DNA from: Nectonema munidae
Taxonomy: Eukaryota; Nematomorpha; Nectonematoida; Nectonematidae
Reading direction: 5' to 3'
Length of the DNA: 64,000 bases
Assembly: GCA_030549495.1 (NCBI GenBank)
Contig: JAUIRK010001026.1
Location: forward strand, 62,001 to 126,000
Made by a program: the position numbers and the translations under genes. Each line of letters starts with the position of its first letter. Within the stretch, counting starts at the first letter, position 1. Shown piece after piece: positions 60,001 through 61,821 of this stretch. A model generated the notes under the pieces. The model saw only the letters and a program-made list of their open reading frames with translations. It did no database searches and was not told the DNA's origin.

Positions 60001-61821
60001 ATGTATTTGAGTCCGGCCCGTCGATAAGTAGGGGCTGATCGCCCCTTCCAGAATTTATTTTTCCCCGCCCCCTGGAACTTTCTTGAAATATATAAATGTA
60101 TACACTTCCTTATAGTCCATGCCACATTAAAATCTGTTTTATCCCCGCCACCCCCTCTCTTTGTACTTAGAGCATGGCGATGGGCCTGACTTGTGTCCTG
60201 ATAGAAAAGAAATCCTACACACAAATCCTCCTTATACCCCCAAAAACTTACCAAGACTACCCCGCACGCAAAATAATAATGCAGCCACCATCTTATTAAA
60301 CAGTATTGATTTTGCATTTATTATTAGTTAACCTGTTAACAACCAGAATAATCGGACGATATCTAATGTAAAGCAGAAGATTTGTATTAAAGAGCATTGC
60401 CAAACGCAGACGATTTTATTTTTGTAAAGTCGACATATGTTAACTGTGGTCGTTAACGGGTTAAATTTCTTTCTTTTTTTAAAATTTTTTTGTTAAATAT
60501 ATAGAATATATGTTTCGTGTCTTTTTTTGTAGAAAATTCACATACAAACATACGTAAAAGATCATTTTTAAAATTATTCATTTTTAATTCACTTTGCCTA
60601 GAATTTATAAATAAAATATTATTCATGGTAGCACGTTTCAGAGTTCTTCTCTTTTATTTAATGTTTTTATCAAGTTAGGCTAACATTTTTTCACTTGGTT
60701 TGGTATGTTGCTTAACATGCTTCTAACCAACAGTCTGTTTAAGGAGTTAACGAAGAGAGTTTGCTTTTTTTTAATGCTTTACAATAGATATCGCCTTATT
60801 ATTGTGATCGTCAACCGGTTTAGATTAAACTTGTGAGTATATCATACCTTATTTTATAATTCCAAACGCCTGCAATATGACTTAAAATTATGAAAACGCA
60901 AAATAAAAATTGTAAACATTTTGAAGTAATGACTTTTTTTAATAAAAGTGCTTTTATGCTTATGTAGCTTTATATTTCTACATTAACTTAAAAAAAAGGC
61001 CGACTTCATGAAATGGTCAAGATGGTTGCCCACTCCGGGACTTAACATATATATATATATATAATATAGAATATACAATCATTCGTGGAACCAAGTGCGT
61101 CGATTTTTATCTTCTGAAAGTGCATTTCTTTTTTTGTAAGTGTATTTTGTTGTTTTTGTTTTATAATTTAACAGTAGGTAGTAGTTTAACAGTAGATCGT
61201 TTATTACCCGAATGGTGATGGCTAAGTTGTGGAACCGTGTTTTAAATGGTCCGTCTGTATATTTTACCATGCTGTATTATATCCCACTACGTGTGCAATG
61301 AAATTCTAAATAGAGAAGTGCTATGAAGCAAAATGACATAGAGGAAAGTTAAATTAGTATTTACTTAATATAAAATTGTCGATATATTGACGATAAAAAT
61401 GGGAGCCCCCACCTCATCCCCGTTATATTGGCTTCCACATTATGATGCCTCTACTGTGTAAATCAATTGCAAATACTGACAATTTCTGACTATTAAATAA
61501 AGAAACGATATCCGACCAAATTGCCTTACGTCTTGTCTGTTGAAATAAATCATAGGGATACGTCGCTGAATTATGGCACGGTATAATCTCTCAATACTGA
61601 TATAGGGACTGGAATAAGTTTTATTTTATTTTTTCAAATTGTTTACTTTTTACTTTAAGGATATAAAATCAGTGTATAGATGGCATGTAGAAATTCATTT
61701 TAGTCCTGGAGCTAAAAATGGTTTACCACATGTAAAATCCGCTCCGCAATCTCTCGGCTTTCGTACTAAACGAAACAAAAAGTCTTGCAACACTACACCC
61801 AATGTAAATTCTATTGATGAT
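15705..61821 (+). CDS. PPIP5K: Inositol hexakisphosphate and diphosphoinositol-pentakisphosphate kinase (PPIP5K/Vip1), 20 exons, 3' end outside window
   Basis: The gene encodes the cytosolic bifunctional enzyme that phosphorylates InsP6 and 5-InsP7 on position 1 and carries a phosphatase-like domain. Exons: 15705-15782, 15849-15947, 26838-27010, 31893-31975, 35062-35318, 37001-37162, 39360-39481, 43329-43430, 43487-43573, 43656-43737, 47310-47490, 48197-48310, 48386-48507, 51456-51624, 51688-51815, 53629-53898, 54158-54309, 55057-55171, 59866-59973, 61660-61821. All splice phases agree, and together they give 922 codons without a stop. Exons 2-7 form the ATP-grasp kinase domain ([53 protein letters not shown]). 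Exons 9-20 form the histidine-acid-phosphatase-like domain ([56 protein letters not shown]). The order and length match the animal family to about residue 920. The remaining C-terminal tail should lie downstream. Confidence 0.95.
15849..15947 (+). CDS. PPIP5K: PPIP5K exon 2, N-terminal kinase domain
   Basis: After TTATAG the frame reads [20 protein letters not shown] and ends FEFIDTL before GTAATA. This is the conserved start of the Vip1 pre-ATP-grasp region. The following intron is 10.9 kb and holds the Tigger/piggyBac nest. Confidence 0.9.
16277..16406. mobile_element. TTAA-flanked MITE, 130 bp (piggyBac-type)
   Basis: CCCATTTAAGGCCAA at the left and TTGGCCGTAAATGGG at the right are imperfect inverted repeats, and TTAA stands on both sides (16273-16276, 16407-16410). 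The body contains GCAGACGAT-type blocks that recur in the other short elements of the downstream introns. Confidence 0.75.
16856..16884. repeat. (AT)n microsatellite
   Basis: About 14 AT repeats with one interruption, in the 5' non-coding part of the Tigger element. Confidence 0.9.
17030..17681 (+). pseudogene. Tigger transposase, N-terminal half
   Basis: The helix-turn-helix start ([20 protein letters not shown] near 17030) is followed by the CENP-B-like domain at 17118-17450 ([29 protein letters not shown]). After a frame change the DDE domain begins at 17458 with [18 protein letters not shown], which has the first catalytic aspartate, then [12 protein letters not shown]. The reading stops at KRPRCF, exactly where the TTAA element enters. 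Confidence 0.85.
18030..20780. repeat. Tandem array of about 150-bp units with higher-order structure
   Basis: The anchor AATTTGCGGTTTACTTCT recurs at 18181, 18333, 18484, 18636, 18787, 18931, 19082, 19226, 19377, about 19514, 19666, 19810, 19961, 20100 and 20253, then in degenerate form to about 20780. Spacing alternates. In the first part, units of 152 and 151 bp form a 303-bp dimer repeated almost exactly. From 18900 units of 144 and 151 bp form a 295-bp dimer, and pairs of dimers (584 bp) are nearly identical (19055-19312 versus 19639-19896). Short open frames in it are by-products of the repeat. Confidence 0.9.
20955..21158 (-). pseudogene. Possible piggyBac transposase N-terminal trace
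   Basis: The minus strand reads [20 protein letters not shown] and later NGKRWTN. FFSDEL(x)xxIV resembles the start of the piggyBac transposase domain, and the piece lies inside a TTAA element. The match is short and its direction is opposite to that expected from the copy at 4179, so it is tentative. Confidence 0.25.
21490..22745. repeat. Second tandem array, about 150-bp units
   Basis: The anchor AATGAATATCACCACTGAAT recurs at about 21821, 21974, 22124, 22274, 22425, 22576 and 22726 with 150-153 bp spacing. Two more diverged copies lie at about 21501 and 21631. Units share GAGATGAGCTGTCA and TTTTTTGACAGGTTTGATTG. The last copies are the most alike. The short minus-strand frames here are by-products. 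Confidence 0.9.
22881..23809 (+). pseudogene. Tigger transposase, C-terminal half
   Basis: The frame resumes after the insertion with [32 protein letters not shown] holds the second catalytic aspartate and [16 protein letters not shown] the third. Frame changes follow near 23200 and 23480, and the tail ends with a stop at 23808-23810. An AATAAA lies at about 23861. Confidence 0.85.
24111..25159. other. Intron 2, no gene; transposon-like end at 24368
   Basis: CAGGGGCGCACATCC at 24368 followed by a GAGGGGCGG block resembles a hAT terminal repeat, but no partner was found. The rest is AT-rich with poly-A runs and no recognisable coding sequence. Confidence 0.35.
25160..25315 (+). mobile_element. 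tRNA-derived SINE-like element
   Basis: A 70-base head has an A-box-like TGGTTGAGATGATGG (about 25177) and a B-box-like GGATTCGATTCC (25211) at tRNA-like spacing. The acceptor and T stems do not pair well, so it is not a working tRNA gene. The head is followed by a tRNA-unrelated body ending in ACGGTACCTTTACCTTTT. Confidence 0.5.
25316..26837. other. Intron 2, no gene; transposon-like end and poly-G runs
   Basis: CACTGGCGTAGCCAG at 25770, followed by a 20-base G-run (25803-25822), looks like the end of a hAT-type element. Another G-run is at 25989-26000. No partner end or coding piece was recognised. Confidence 0.35.
26838..27010 (+). CDS. PPIP5K: PPIP5K exon 3
   Basis: The exon reads [20 protein letters not shown] and includes [20 protein letters not shown] and [12 protein letters not shown], the most conserved part of the pre-ATP-grasp region. 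It ends with a split Arg codon (AG before GTAATC), phase 2. Confidence 0.95.
27011..28140. other. Intron 3, first part; one unclassified coding trace
   Basis: On the minus strand at about 27590-27760 a short open stretch reads [20 protein letters not shown], then EKFPFLQST. It looks protein-like but I do not recognise it. A GTT run lies at about 27878-27893. Nothing else is visible. Confidence 0.3.
28150..28970 (-). mobile_element. LINE 3' end (C-terminal ORF2 domain) with (AAC)n tail
   Basis: A 247-codon minus-strand frame (28175-28918) encodes the end of a LINE ORF2: [20 protein letters not shown] (thumb region), then [20 protein letters not shown] and a [17 protein letters not shown] zinc motif. 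The element is 5'-truncated. Its 3' side ends with an (AAC)n run, seen as GTTGTTGTT at 28148-28157 on the + strand. It is homologous to the piece at 40271-40795. The open frame suggests that it is fairly young. Confidence 0.75.
28971..29645. other. Intron 3, no gene
   Basis: Contains a small palindrome (AATGATACAA with TTGTATCATT near 29056-29079). The open frame at 29437-29643 is not recognised and is probably chance. Confidence 0.35.
29650..30270 (-). mobile_element. piggyBac-type transposase fossil
   Basis: Read in reverse, the order of motifs matches the middle of a piggyBac transposase: [20 protein letters not shown], then [23 protein letters not shown], and after a shift [14 protein letters not shown], which holds the catalytic Asp of the DNYFTS block, then LGKKVIK. 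Stops and frame changes are frequent, so it is old. Flanking TTAA ends were not identified. It shows that transposase-bearing relatives of the TTAA elements existed in this genome. Confidence 0.6.
30271..31019. other. Intron 3, no gene
   Basis: AT-rich; nothing recognised. Confidence 0.35.
31020..31140. mobile_element. Short TTAA-flanked MITE, 121 bp
   Basis: CCATTTCACGACC at the left follows TTAA (31016-31019). The right end CTTCAAAGG is followed by TTTAA. A perfect palindrome GGACACCGGTGTCC lies near 31111-31124. It belongs to the short family described for introns 17-19. Confidence 0.6.
31295..31329. mobile_element. hAT-type right end
   Basis: Read in reverse, the piece begins CAGTAGCGGATTTAGACATG, then GGGCGATCACCC, typical wording of a hAT terminus. 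No left end was found; a C-run lies at 31218-31224. Confidence 0.4.
31893..31975 (+). CDS. PPIP5K: PPIP5K exon 4
   Basis: After TTTCTAG the frame gives [20 protein letters not shown], then DRDSPDK. It starts by completing the split Arg codon and ends at phase 1 before GTATTA. Confidence 0.93.
32090..32235. mobile_element. Degenerate short MITE
   Basis: TCACCAGTGTCACAAAAAAT followed by TATATAAATTTGAATTGAG and GAACAGAC matches the inner blocks of the short TTAA elements (for example 57776). Clear ends are missing. Confidence 0.35.
32236..33345. other. Intron 4, no gene
   Basis: AT-rich. A frame at 33133-33402 is not recognised and partly overlaps the antisense LINE remnant that follows. Confidence 0.35.
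33350..34460 (-). mobile_element. Old Jockey/CR1-type LINE, reverse transcriptase remnant
   Basis: In reverse, three polymerase motifs occur in order: [16 protein letters not shown] near 33860-33810, [13 protein letters not shown] near 33690-33650, and YSGVPQ near 33525-33505. Spacing fits one reverse transcriptase. Stops and frame changes are many. Confidence 0.55.
34461..35061. other. Intron 4, end part
   Basis: Nothing recognised except possible continuation of the LINE. A short (AT) run precedes exon 5. Confidence 0.3.
35062..35318 (+). CDS. PPIP5K: PPIP5K exon 5, ATP-grasp core
   Basis: The exon reads [14 protein letters not shown], then [39 protein letters not shown] and [17 protein letters not shown]. 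It holds the nucleotide-binding lysine region and the glycine-rich loop of the kinase. The acceptor is TTACTAG and the donor GTAATG. Confidence 0.96.
35319..35689. other. Intron 5 start, with a poly-G run
   Basis: A G-run of about 12 bases lies at 35408-35419. No other signal. Confidence 0.4.
35690..36185 (+). mobile_element. hAT remnant, GTF2I-repeat-type transposase tail (copy 1)
   Basis: The + strand reads [20 protein letters not shown], then MKKKF, and further on [20 protein letters not shown]. These match the C-terminal part of hAT transposases related to GTF2IRD2 (family pattern 'lQlELIDLQcD', 'KSKHRSRLTDEHL'). Several frame changes. A right end may lie near 36185 (ATTAGATACCCCTA). Confidence 0.5.
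36186..37000. other. Intron 5, no gene
   Basis: AT-rich; a GTGTGTCTGTCTGTG stretch precedes the acceptor of exon 6. Nothing else recognised. Confidence 0.35.
37001..37162 (+). CDS. PPIP5K: PPIP5K exon 6, ATP-grasp core
   Basis: The 54 codons read [20 protein letters not shown], then [18 protein letters not shown], ending CLTFK before GTAAAG. Phase 0 on both sides. This segment contains the inositol-phosphate-contacting [14 protein letters not shown] block. Confidence 0.96.
37163..38250. other. Intron 6, no gene
   Basis: AT-rich without recognisable elements. Confidence 0.35.
38255..39060. repeat. Unclassified decayed element in intron 6
   Basis: It starts with a repeated theme (GGACATTTCATCGAGG, then CGCCGGACACTTCATC). 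A GGACATTT(A/C)..CGA(A/G)G theme also occurs at 46814-46860. From about 38640 to 39000 the composition is less AT-rich and the minus strand looks protein-like in pieces ([14 protein letters not shown]), but I do not recognise a family. Confidence 0.3.
39360..39481 (+). CDS. PPIP5K: PPIP5K exon 7, metal-binding end of the kinase domain
   Basis: The frame reads [20 protein letters not shown], then [20 protein letters not shown]. The aspartates in GFD and CDVNG and the following Asn match the magnesium-binding residues of the family, so the kinase looks active. It ends at phase 2 before GTATTT. Confidence 0.95.
39482..39960. other. Intron 7, first part
   Basis: Nothing recognised. Confidence 0.3.
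39962..40860 (-). mobile_element. LINE 3' end, related to the one at 28150, with (AAC)n tail
   Basis: The minus-strand frame 40271-40795 reads [20 protein letters not shown] and [17 protein letters not shown], homologous over its whole length to the protein at 28175. The 3' untranslated part runs down to about 39985 and ends in an (AAC)n run, seen as GTTGTTGTTGTTGTTGTT at 39965-39982 on the + strand. A hairpin (GATTATACT..AGTATAATC) lies at 39992-40020. 5'-truncated. Confidence 0.7.
40861..41580. other. Intron 7, middle part
   Basis: CAAGGGCTCAACAATG near 41003 with a GAGGGGGTGGGGGAGGG block (about 41025) looks like a transposon end, without a partner. Otherwise AT-rich. Confidence 0.3.
41582..41977 (+). 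mobile_element. RTE-type LINE, C-terminal end of ORF2
   Basis: The frame at 41585-41857 reads [20 protein letters not shown], then [20 protein letters not shown] and RRGRPKKK, the usual C-terminus of RTE-type polyproteins ('RMCGvtl.DrvR', 'RLRWlGHv.RM', 'GRPrkrW'). One frame change follows, then [11 protein letters not shown] near 41900-41935. 5'-truncated, directly followed by the (GAT)n run. Confidence 0.75.
41978..42087. repeat. (GAT)n microsatellite, LINE tail
   Basis: About 36 GAT repeats with one GATAAT interruption. It starts where the RTE coding end stops, so it is best explained as that element's 3' tail, possibly expanded. The polyaspartate and polyisoleucine frames across it are not genes. 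Confidence 0.9.
42088..42551. other. Intron 7, no gene
   Basis: AT-rich; nothing recognised. Confidence 0.3.
42552..43211 (+). mobile_element. Internally deleted hAT element, GTF2I-repeat type (copy 2)
   Basis: The left end (GGGCTATCAAACATATGGCC near 42557) and the right end (GAGTTTGACACC near 43190-43201) resemble the 'GGGTGTCAAACTCATGGCCC' termini of a common hAT group. Inside, the + strand reads [13 protein letters not shown] near 42730, MLGTTYICE near 42860-42885, and [20 protein letters not shown] at about 42904-42963, the C-terminal part of a GTF2IRD2-like transposase. Stops interrupt it. Confidence 0.6.
43212..43328. other. Intron 7 end
   Basis: Short stretch before exon 8; acceptor TTAATATAG. 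Confidence 0.4.
43329..43430 (+). CDS. PPIP5K: PPIP5K exon 8, kinase-phosphatase linker
   Basis: The frame reads [20 protein letters not shown], then [13 protein letters not shown]. Exon 9 joins in phase only if the donor is GTTCCT at 43431, which is off consensus. The intron is 56 nt. Confidence 0.85.
43487..43573 (+). CDS. PPIP5K: PPIP5K exon 9, RHG motif of the phosphatase-like domain
   Basis: The exon reads [20 protein letters not shown], then [15 protein letters not shown] is the histidine-phosphatase signature, intact here. It ends at phase 2 before GTATGT; the following intron is 82 nt. Confidence 0.95.
43656..43737 (+). CDS. PPIP5K: PPIP5K exon 10
   Basis: The frame reads [20 protein letters not shown], then KKPMQLQ, and ends at phase 0 before GTACTT. 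Compared with human it has two to three extra residues around TGNGEL. Confidence 0.92.
43945..44229. repeat. Large foldback (about 110-bp arms) with hammerhead-like core motif
   Basis: Positions 43988-44055 and 44117-44184 are inverted copies with about seven differences in 68 bases, and weaker pairing extends outward to about 43945 and 44229. The spacer is about 60 bp. In each arm, read in the appropriate direction, TTGATAA is followed by GACC, ACAAA, GGTC and GAAA. This resembles the catalytic strand of hammerhead ribozymes (CUGAUGA, stem II, GAAA) with changes in the first box. It lies in intron 10, some 200 bases after exon 10. Confidence 0.7.
44230..45833. other. Intron 10, no gene
   Basis: Mostly AT-rich. 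A patch at about 45025-45130 is clearly richer in G and C (GTTACGCTTGAACCGTTCAG) but matches nothing I know. Confidence 0.3.
45834..46112. repeat. Dispersed repeat, copy A (partner 50985-51305)
   Basis: Blocks shared with copy B are CCGAATGC(T/C)CTTCCTG, CTGGAAAC..TTAGCCTTT, TTCTACCCG/CTCTACCCG, GCGCCT, CAGATC(T/A)A and GAGACGCA. GC content is above the surroundings. The first block is reminiscent of a sequence common in animal SINE/LINE tails. The class is unknown. An RTE fragment follows directly. Confidence 0.6.
46117..46480 (+). mobile_element. RTE-type LINE, C-terminal fragment
   Basis: The frame 46117-46413 reads [20 protein letters not shown], then [13 protein letters not shown], the '[10 protein letters not shown]..GkRkRGRp' end of RTE-like polyproteins. 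The end of the protein continues in another frame to about 46470, followed by GAAGAAGAGG. 5'-truncated. Confidence 0.65.
46481..46929. other. Intron 10, no gene
   Basis: Contains the GGACATTTATTCGAGG / GAGCATTTCATCGAAA pair at 46814-46863, similar in wording to 38275-38320. Two overlapping small frames here are not recognised. Confidence 0.3.
46930..47190. repeat. Diverged tandem duplication, two units of about 130 bp
   Basis: GCAAATCTGTATCTAATTTT..CACAAATTATGCCATGAAT at about 46935-47060 is repeated as ACAAATCTGCACCGTAAGTT..CACAAATTATGTGATAAAT at about 47070-47190. Both end with an A(A/C)GATATG-type block. The units differ clearly, so the duplication is old. Confidence 0.55.
47310..47490 (+). 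CDS. PPIP5K: PPIP5K exon 11
   Basis: The frame reads [20 protein letters not shown], then [20 protein letters not shown], and ends SSTS plus one base before GTAAAA. The acidic linker seen in other animals after this point is shortened. Confidence 0.94.
47491..48196. other. Intron 11
   Basis: AT-rich; contains an (AT)n run of about 20 bases at 48108-48127 close to the acceptor of exon 12. Confidence 0.5.
48197..48310 (+). CDS. PPIP5K: PPIP5K exon 12
   Basis: The frame reads [20 protein letters not shown], then [18 protein letters not shown], and ends with one base of a Gly codon before GTAATT. The next intron is only 75 nt and is open in this frame. Confidence 0.92.
48311..48385 (+). other. 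PPIP5K: 75-nt stop-free intron inside PPIP5K (possible exitron)
   Basis: Splicing GTAATT..CGCTTAG restores the conserved [18 protein letters not shown] reading, which matches the GGQGDYAGFPGCGLL of other animals. The intron is 25 codons long, a multiple of three and free of stops, so a transcript that keeps it would code for an insertion of 25 residues (about [16 protein letters not shown] and flanks) without a frame change. Confidence 0.75.
48386..48507 (+). CDS. PPIP5K: PPIP5K exon 13
   Basis: The exon reads [20 protein letters not shown], then [20 protein letters not shown], and ends at phase 0 before GTATTT. The [13 protein letters not shown] block is one of the most conserved in the family. 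Confidence 0.95.
48697..48830 (+). mobile_element. tRNA-derived SINE-like element with (ATT)n tail
   Basis: TGGTGTATGTGATTGAGCAC followed by GCTCG resembles a tRNA A-box region (compare 'TGGCTCAGT..GAGCAC'), and AGAGTCAAATCCC resembles a B box at the right distance. An AT-rich tail with ATTATTATT follows. Stems are too weak for a functional tRNA. Confidence 0.5.
49003..49914. mobile_element. Tc1/mariner-type non-autonomous element, 912 bp
   Basis: The left end reads CAGTGCCGTGCAAAAGTTTT and the right end, in reverse, CGTTGGTGTGCAAAAGTTTT, the wording of Tc1-like termini. TA stands on both sides (49001-49002, 49915-49916). No transposase can be read inside. Confidence 0.8.
50030..50402. repeat. 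Foldback element with inverted arrays of a 25-30 bp unit
   Basis: On the left (about 50036-50135) a unit close to CAATTTAAGTTCGTCTTTTT occurs about four times. On the right (about 50335-50400) its reverse complement occurs about three times (AGACGAACTTAAATGG, AAAGGACACTTAAAA). The middle is AT-rich and non-coding. It resembles Foldback-type elements with subterminal tandem repeats; the superfamily is not determined. Confidence 0.6.
50655..50790 (-). mobile_element. hAT remnant, GTF2I-repeat type (copy 3)
   Basis: In reverse, about 60 bases (TTATCGACTTTGAATGTGAC, then GAATAACAAGTTTTTATGC) match 42723-42775 closely. It is the same part of the transposase as copy 2 and is too short to show ends. 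Confidence 0.6.
50985..51305. repeat. Dispersed repeat, copy B (partner 45834-46112)
   Basis: It is collinear with copy A: GACCGAATGCCCTTCCTGGC, CTGGAAACCGTTAGCCTTTA, GTTCTACCCGGAGC, AACGCGCCTTTTACTCG, AGATCATTTAGTTTTAAACA and GAGACGCATG. An insertion of about 60 bases relative to A lies in the first third. Unlike A, no RTE fragment follows. Confidence 0.6.
51456..51624 (+). CDS. PPIP5K: PPIP5K exon 14
   Basis: The frame reads [20 protein letters not shown], then [12 protein letters not shown] and EEVLNSDRN. The first conserved 'GLLALEG' has F for L. The phase needed by exon 15 requires the weak donor GTTGTT at 51625; the following intron is 63 nt. Confidence 0.9.
51688..51815 (+). CDS. PPIP5K: PPIP5K exon 15
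   Basis: After TTCATAG the frame reads [20 protein letters not shown], then [20 protein letters not shown]. It is a less conserved part of the phosphatase-like domain, but the NP..C..(V/Y) pattern and length match. It ends at phase 0 before GTAATT. Confidence 0.85.
51816..53063. other. Intron 15, first part
   Basis: AT-rich; a frame at 51913-52182 is not recognised. Confidence 0.3.
53064..53136. repeat. Hairpin in intron 15
   Basis: TCAAGCAGAAAGG at about 53079 pairs exactly with CCTTTCTGCTTGA at about 53110, and pairing continues outward with few mismatches to CTTTTT and GGAAAAG. It may be a miniature foldback element or a structured RNA. Confidence 0.6.
53629..53898 (+). CDS. PPIP5K: PPIP5K exon 16
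   Basis: Ninety codons, the longest exon, read [20 protein letters not shown], then [20 protein letters not shown] and [13 protein letters not shown] lysine-rich insert (KPKKKK) replaces the shorter KTK of vertebrates. Phase 0 on both sides. Confidence 0.95.
54158..54309 (+). CDS. PPIP5K: PPIP5K exon 17
   Basis: After CTGTTAAG the frame reads [20 protein letters not shown], then [11 protein letters not shown], ending RLHA plus two bases before GTTTCA. The first ten codons are the family's conserved EYGIT(x)xEKLxIA block. Confidence 0.92.
54735..54846. mobile_element. Short TTAA-flanked MITE, 112 bp
   Basis: CTCTTTGAAGACCA at the left and TGGTCC at the right, with TTAA on both sides (54731-54734, 54847-54850). 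It contains the family blocks AAATGGAATTTTACATATTT, AAGCAGGC and ACACCGGTGTCA. Confidence 0.7.
55057..55171 (+). CDS. PPIP5K: PPIP5K exon 18
   Basis: The frame reads [20 protein letters not shown], then [18 protein letters not shown], and ends at phase 0 before [17 protein letters not shown] is an invariant block of the domain. Confidence 0.95.
55172..56963. other. Intron 18, first part
   Basis: AT-rich without recognisable genes. A 30-bp stretch at 55384-55413 (CCTCGTC..AAATGGG) has TTAA on both sides and may be a much-deleted relative of the short MITEs. Confidence 0.35.
56964..57084. mobile_element. Short TTAA-flanked MITE, 121 bp
   Basis: CAGTCTGAGAACCA at the left pairs imperfectly with TGGTTCTCAAAGGG at the right. 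TTAA on both sides (56960-56963, 57085-57088). The inside has ATGAAATGAAAATTGTCTGC and TATAAAATTCTATTGAAAAA. Confidence 0.75.
57249..57353. mobile_element. Short TTAA-flanked MITE, 105 bp
   Basis: CCCATTTACGACCAATG at the left and GGTTGTAAATGGG at the right. TTAA before the left end, TTTAA after the right. It shares its end sequence with the element at 16277, and has a nearly palindromic TGTTCCCAAAGGGAAC. Confidence 0.75.
57776..57885. mobile_element. Short MITE, right end missing
   Basis: ACCCGTTTGATGACCAGTAT follows TTTAA. The inner blocks AAATGAAAAGCGTCTGC and TATAAAATTTCATTGAAAAA match the element at 56964. No right terminal repeat is visible. Confidence 0.5.
57949..58519. mobile_element. 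hAT-like non-autonomous element, about 570 bp
   Basis: AGTGTTGGGTTCT at the left and AGAAACACCCAAC at the right are imperfect inverted repeats. Inside both ends are runs of the ATTTGTATT type common in one hAT group. Flanking bases (TTGCTCAT, TTGCATCA) are similar but not identical. Confidence 0.45.
58520..59128. other. Intron 18, middle part
   Basis: AT-rich with a CTCTCTCTCTC run near 58989. Nothing recognised. Confidence 0.3.
59129..59232. mobile_element. Short TTAA-flanked MITE, 104 bp
   Basis: GGACCACGTTGATC at the left and GGTCGTCAACGGA at the right. TTAA on both sides (59125-59128, 59233-59236). Contains AATGGAATTTTATATATTTG and AGCAGATGATTTTCATTTC as in 54735. Confidence 0.7.
59395..59479. 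mobile_element. Short MITE, about 85 bp
   Basis: CCCTTTCATGC after TTAA (59391-59394). GGGACACTGGTGTCCCAGGG near the right end, then ATAA instead of TTAA. It carries the TCGTCTGCTC block of the family. Confidence 0.5.
59866..59973 (+). CDS. PPIP5K: PPIP5K exon 19
   Basis: After TATACAG the 36 codons read [20 protein letters not shown], then [16 protein letters not shown], before GTAGTT. Phase 0 on both sides. It is nearly identical to the family consensus. Confidence 0.95.
59974..60331. other. Intron 19 start, GC-richer transposon-like debris
   Basis: Positions 60010-60075 (GGGGCTGATCGCCCC, then TTCCCCGCCCCCTGG) and 60140-60200 look like pieces of a hAT-type terminus. A minus-strand frame of 108 codons across this stretch is not recognised. 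Confidence 0.35.
60332..60460. mobile_element. Short TTAA-flanked MITE, 129 bp
   Basis: CCTGTTAACAACCA at the left and TGGTCGTTAACGGG at the right. TTAA on both sides (60328-60331, 60461-60464). Contains AAGCAGAAG and ACGCAGACGATTTTA blocks. Confidence 0.75.
60743..60818. mobile_element. Short TTAA-type MITE, about 76 bp, degenerate
   Basis: GGAGTTAACGA after TTAA (60739-60742) and TCGTCAACCGG at the right, followed by TTTAGA. The terminal repeats match those of 60332. Confidence 0.5.
61047..61066. repeat. (AT)n microsatellite
   Basis: About nine AT repeats in intron 19. Confidence 0.8.
61660..61821 (+). CDS. PPIP5K: PPIP5K exon 20, last exon seen
   Basis: After ACTTTAAG the frame reads [20 protein letters not shown], then [18 protein letters not shown], and leaves at phase 0 before GTAAGC. 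HFSPGAK closes the phosphatase-like domain. No stop is reached, so further exons lie downstream. Confidence 0.92.

Noticed and set aside
59991-60317. A 108-codon minus-strand frame.
   Set aside because: It lies in GC-richer transposon debris and shows no family resemblance.
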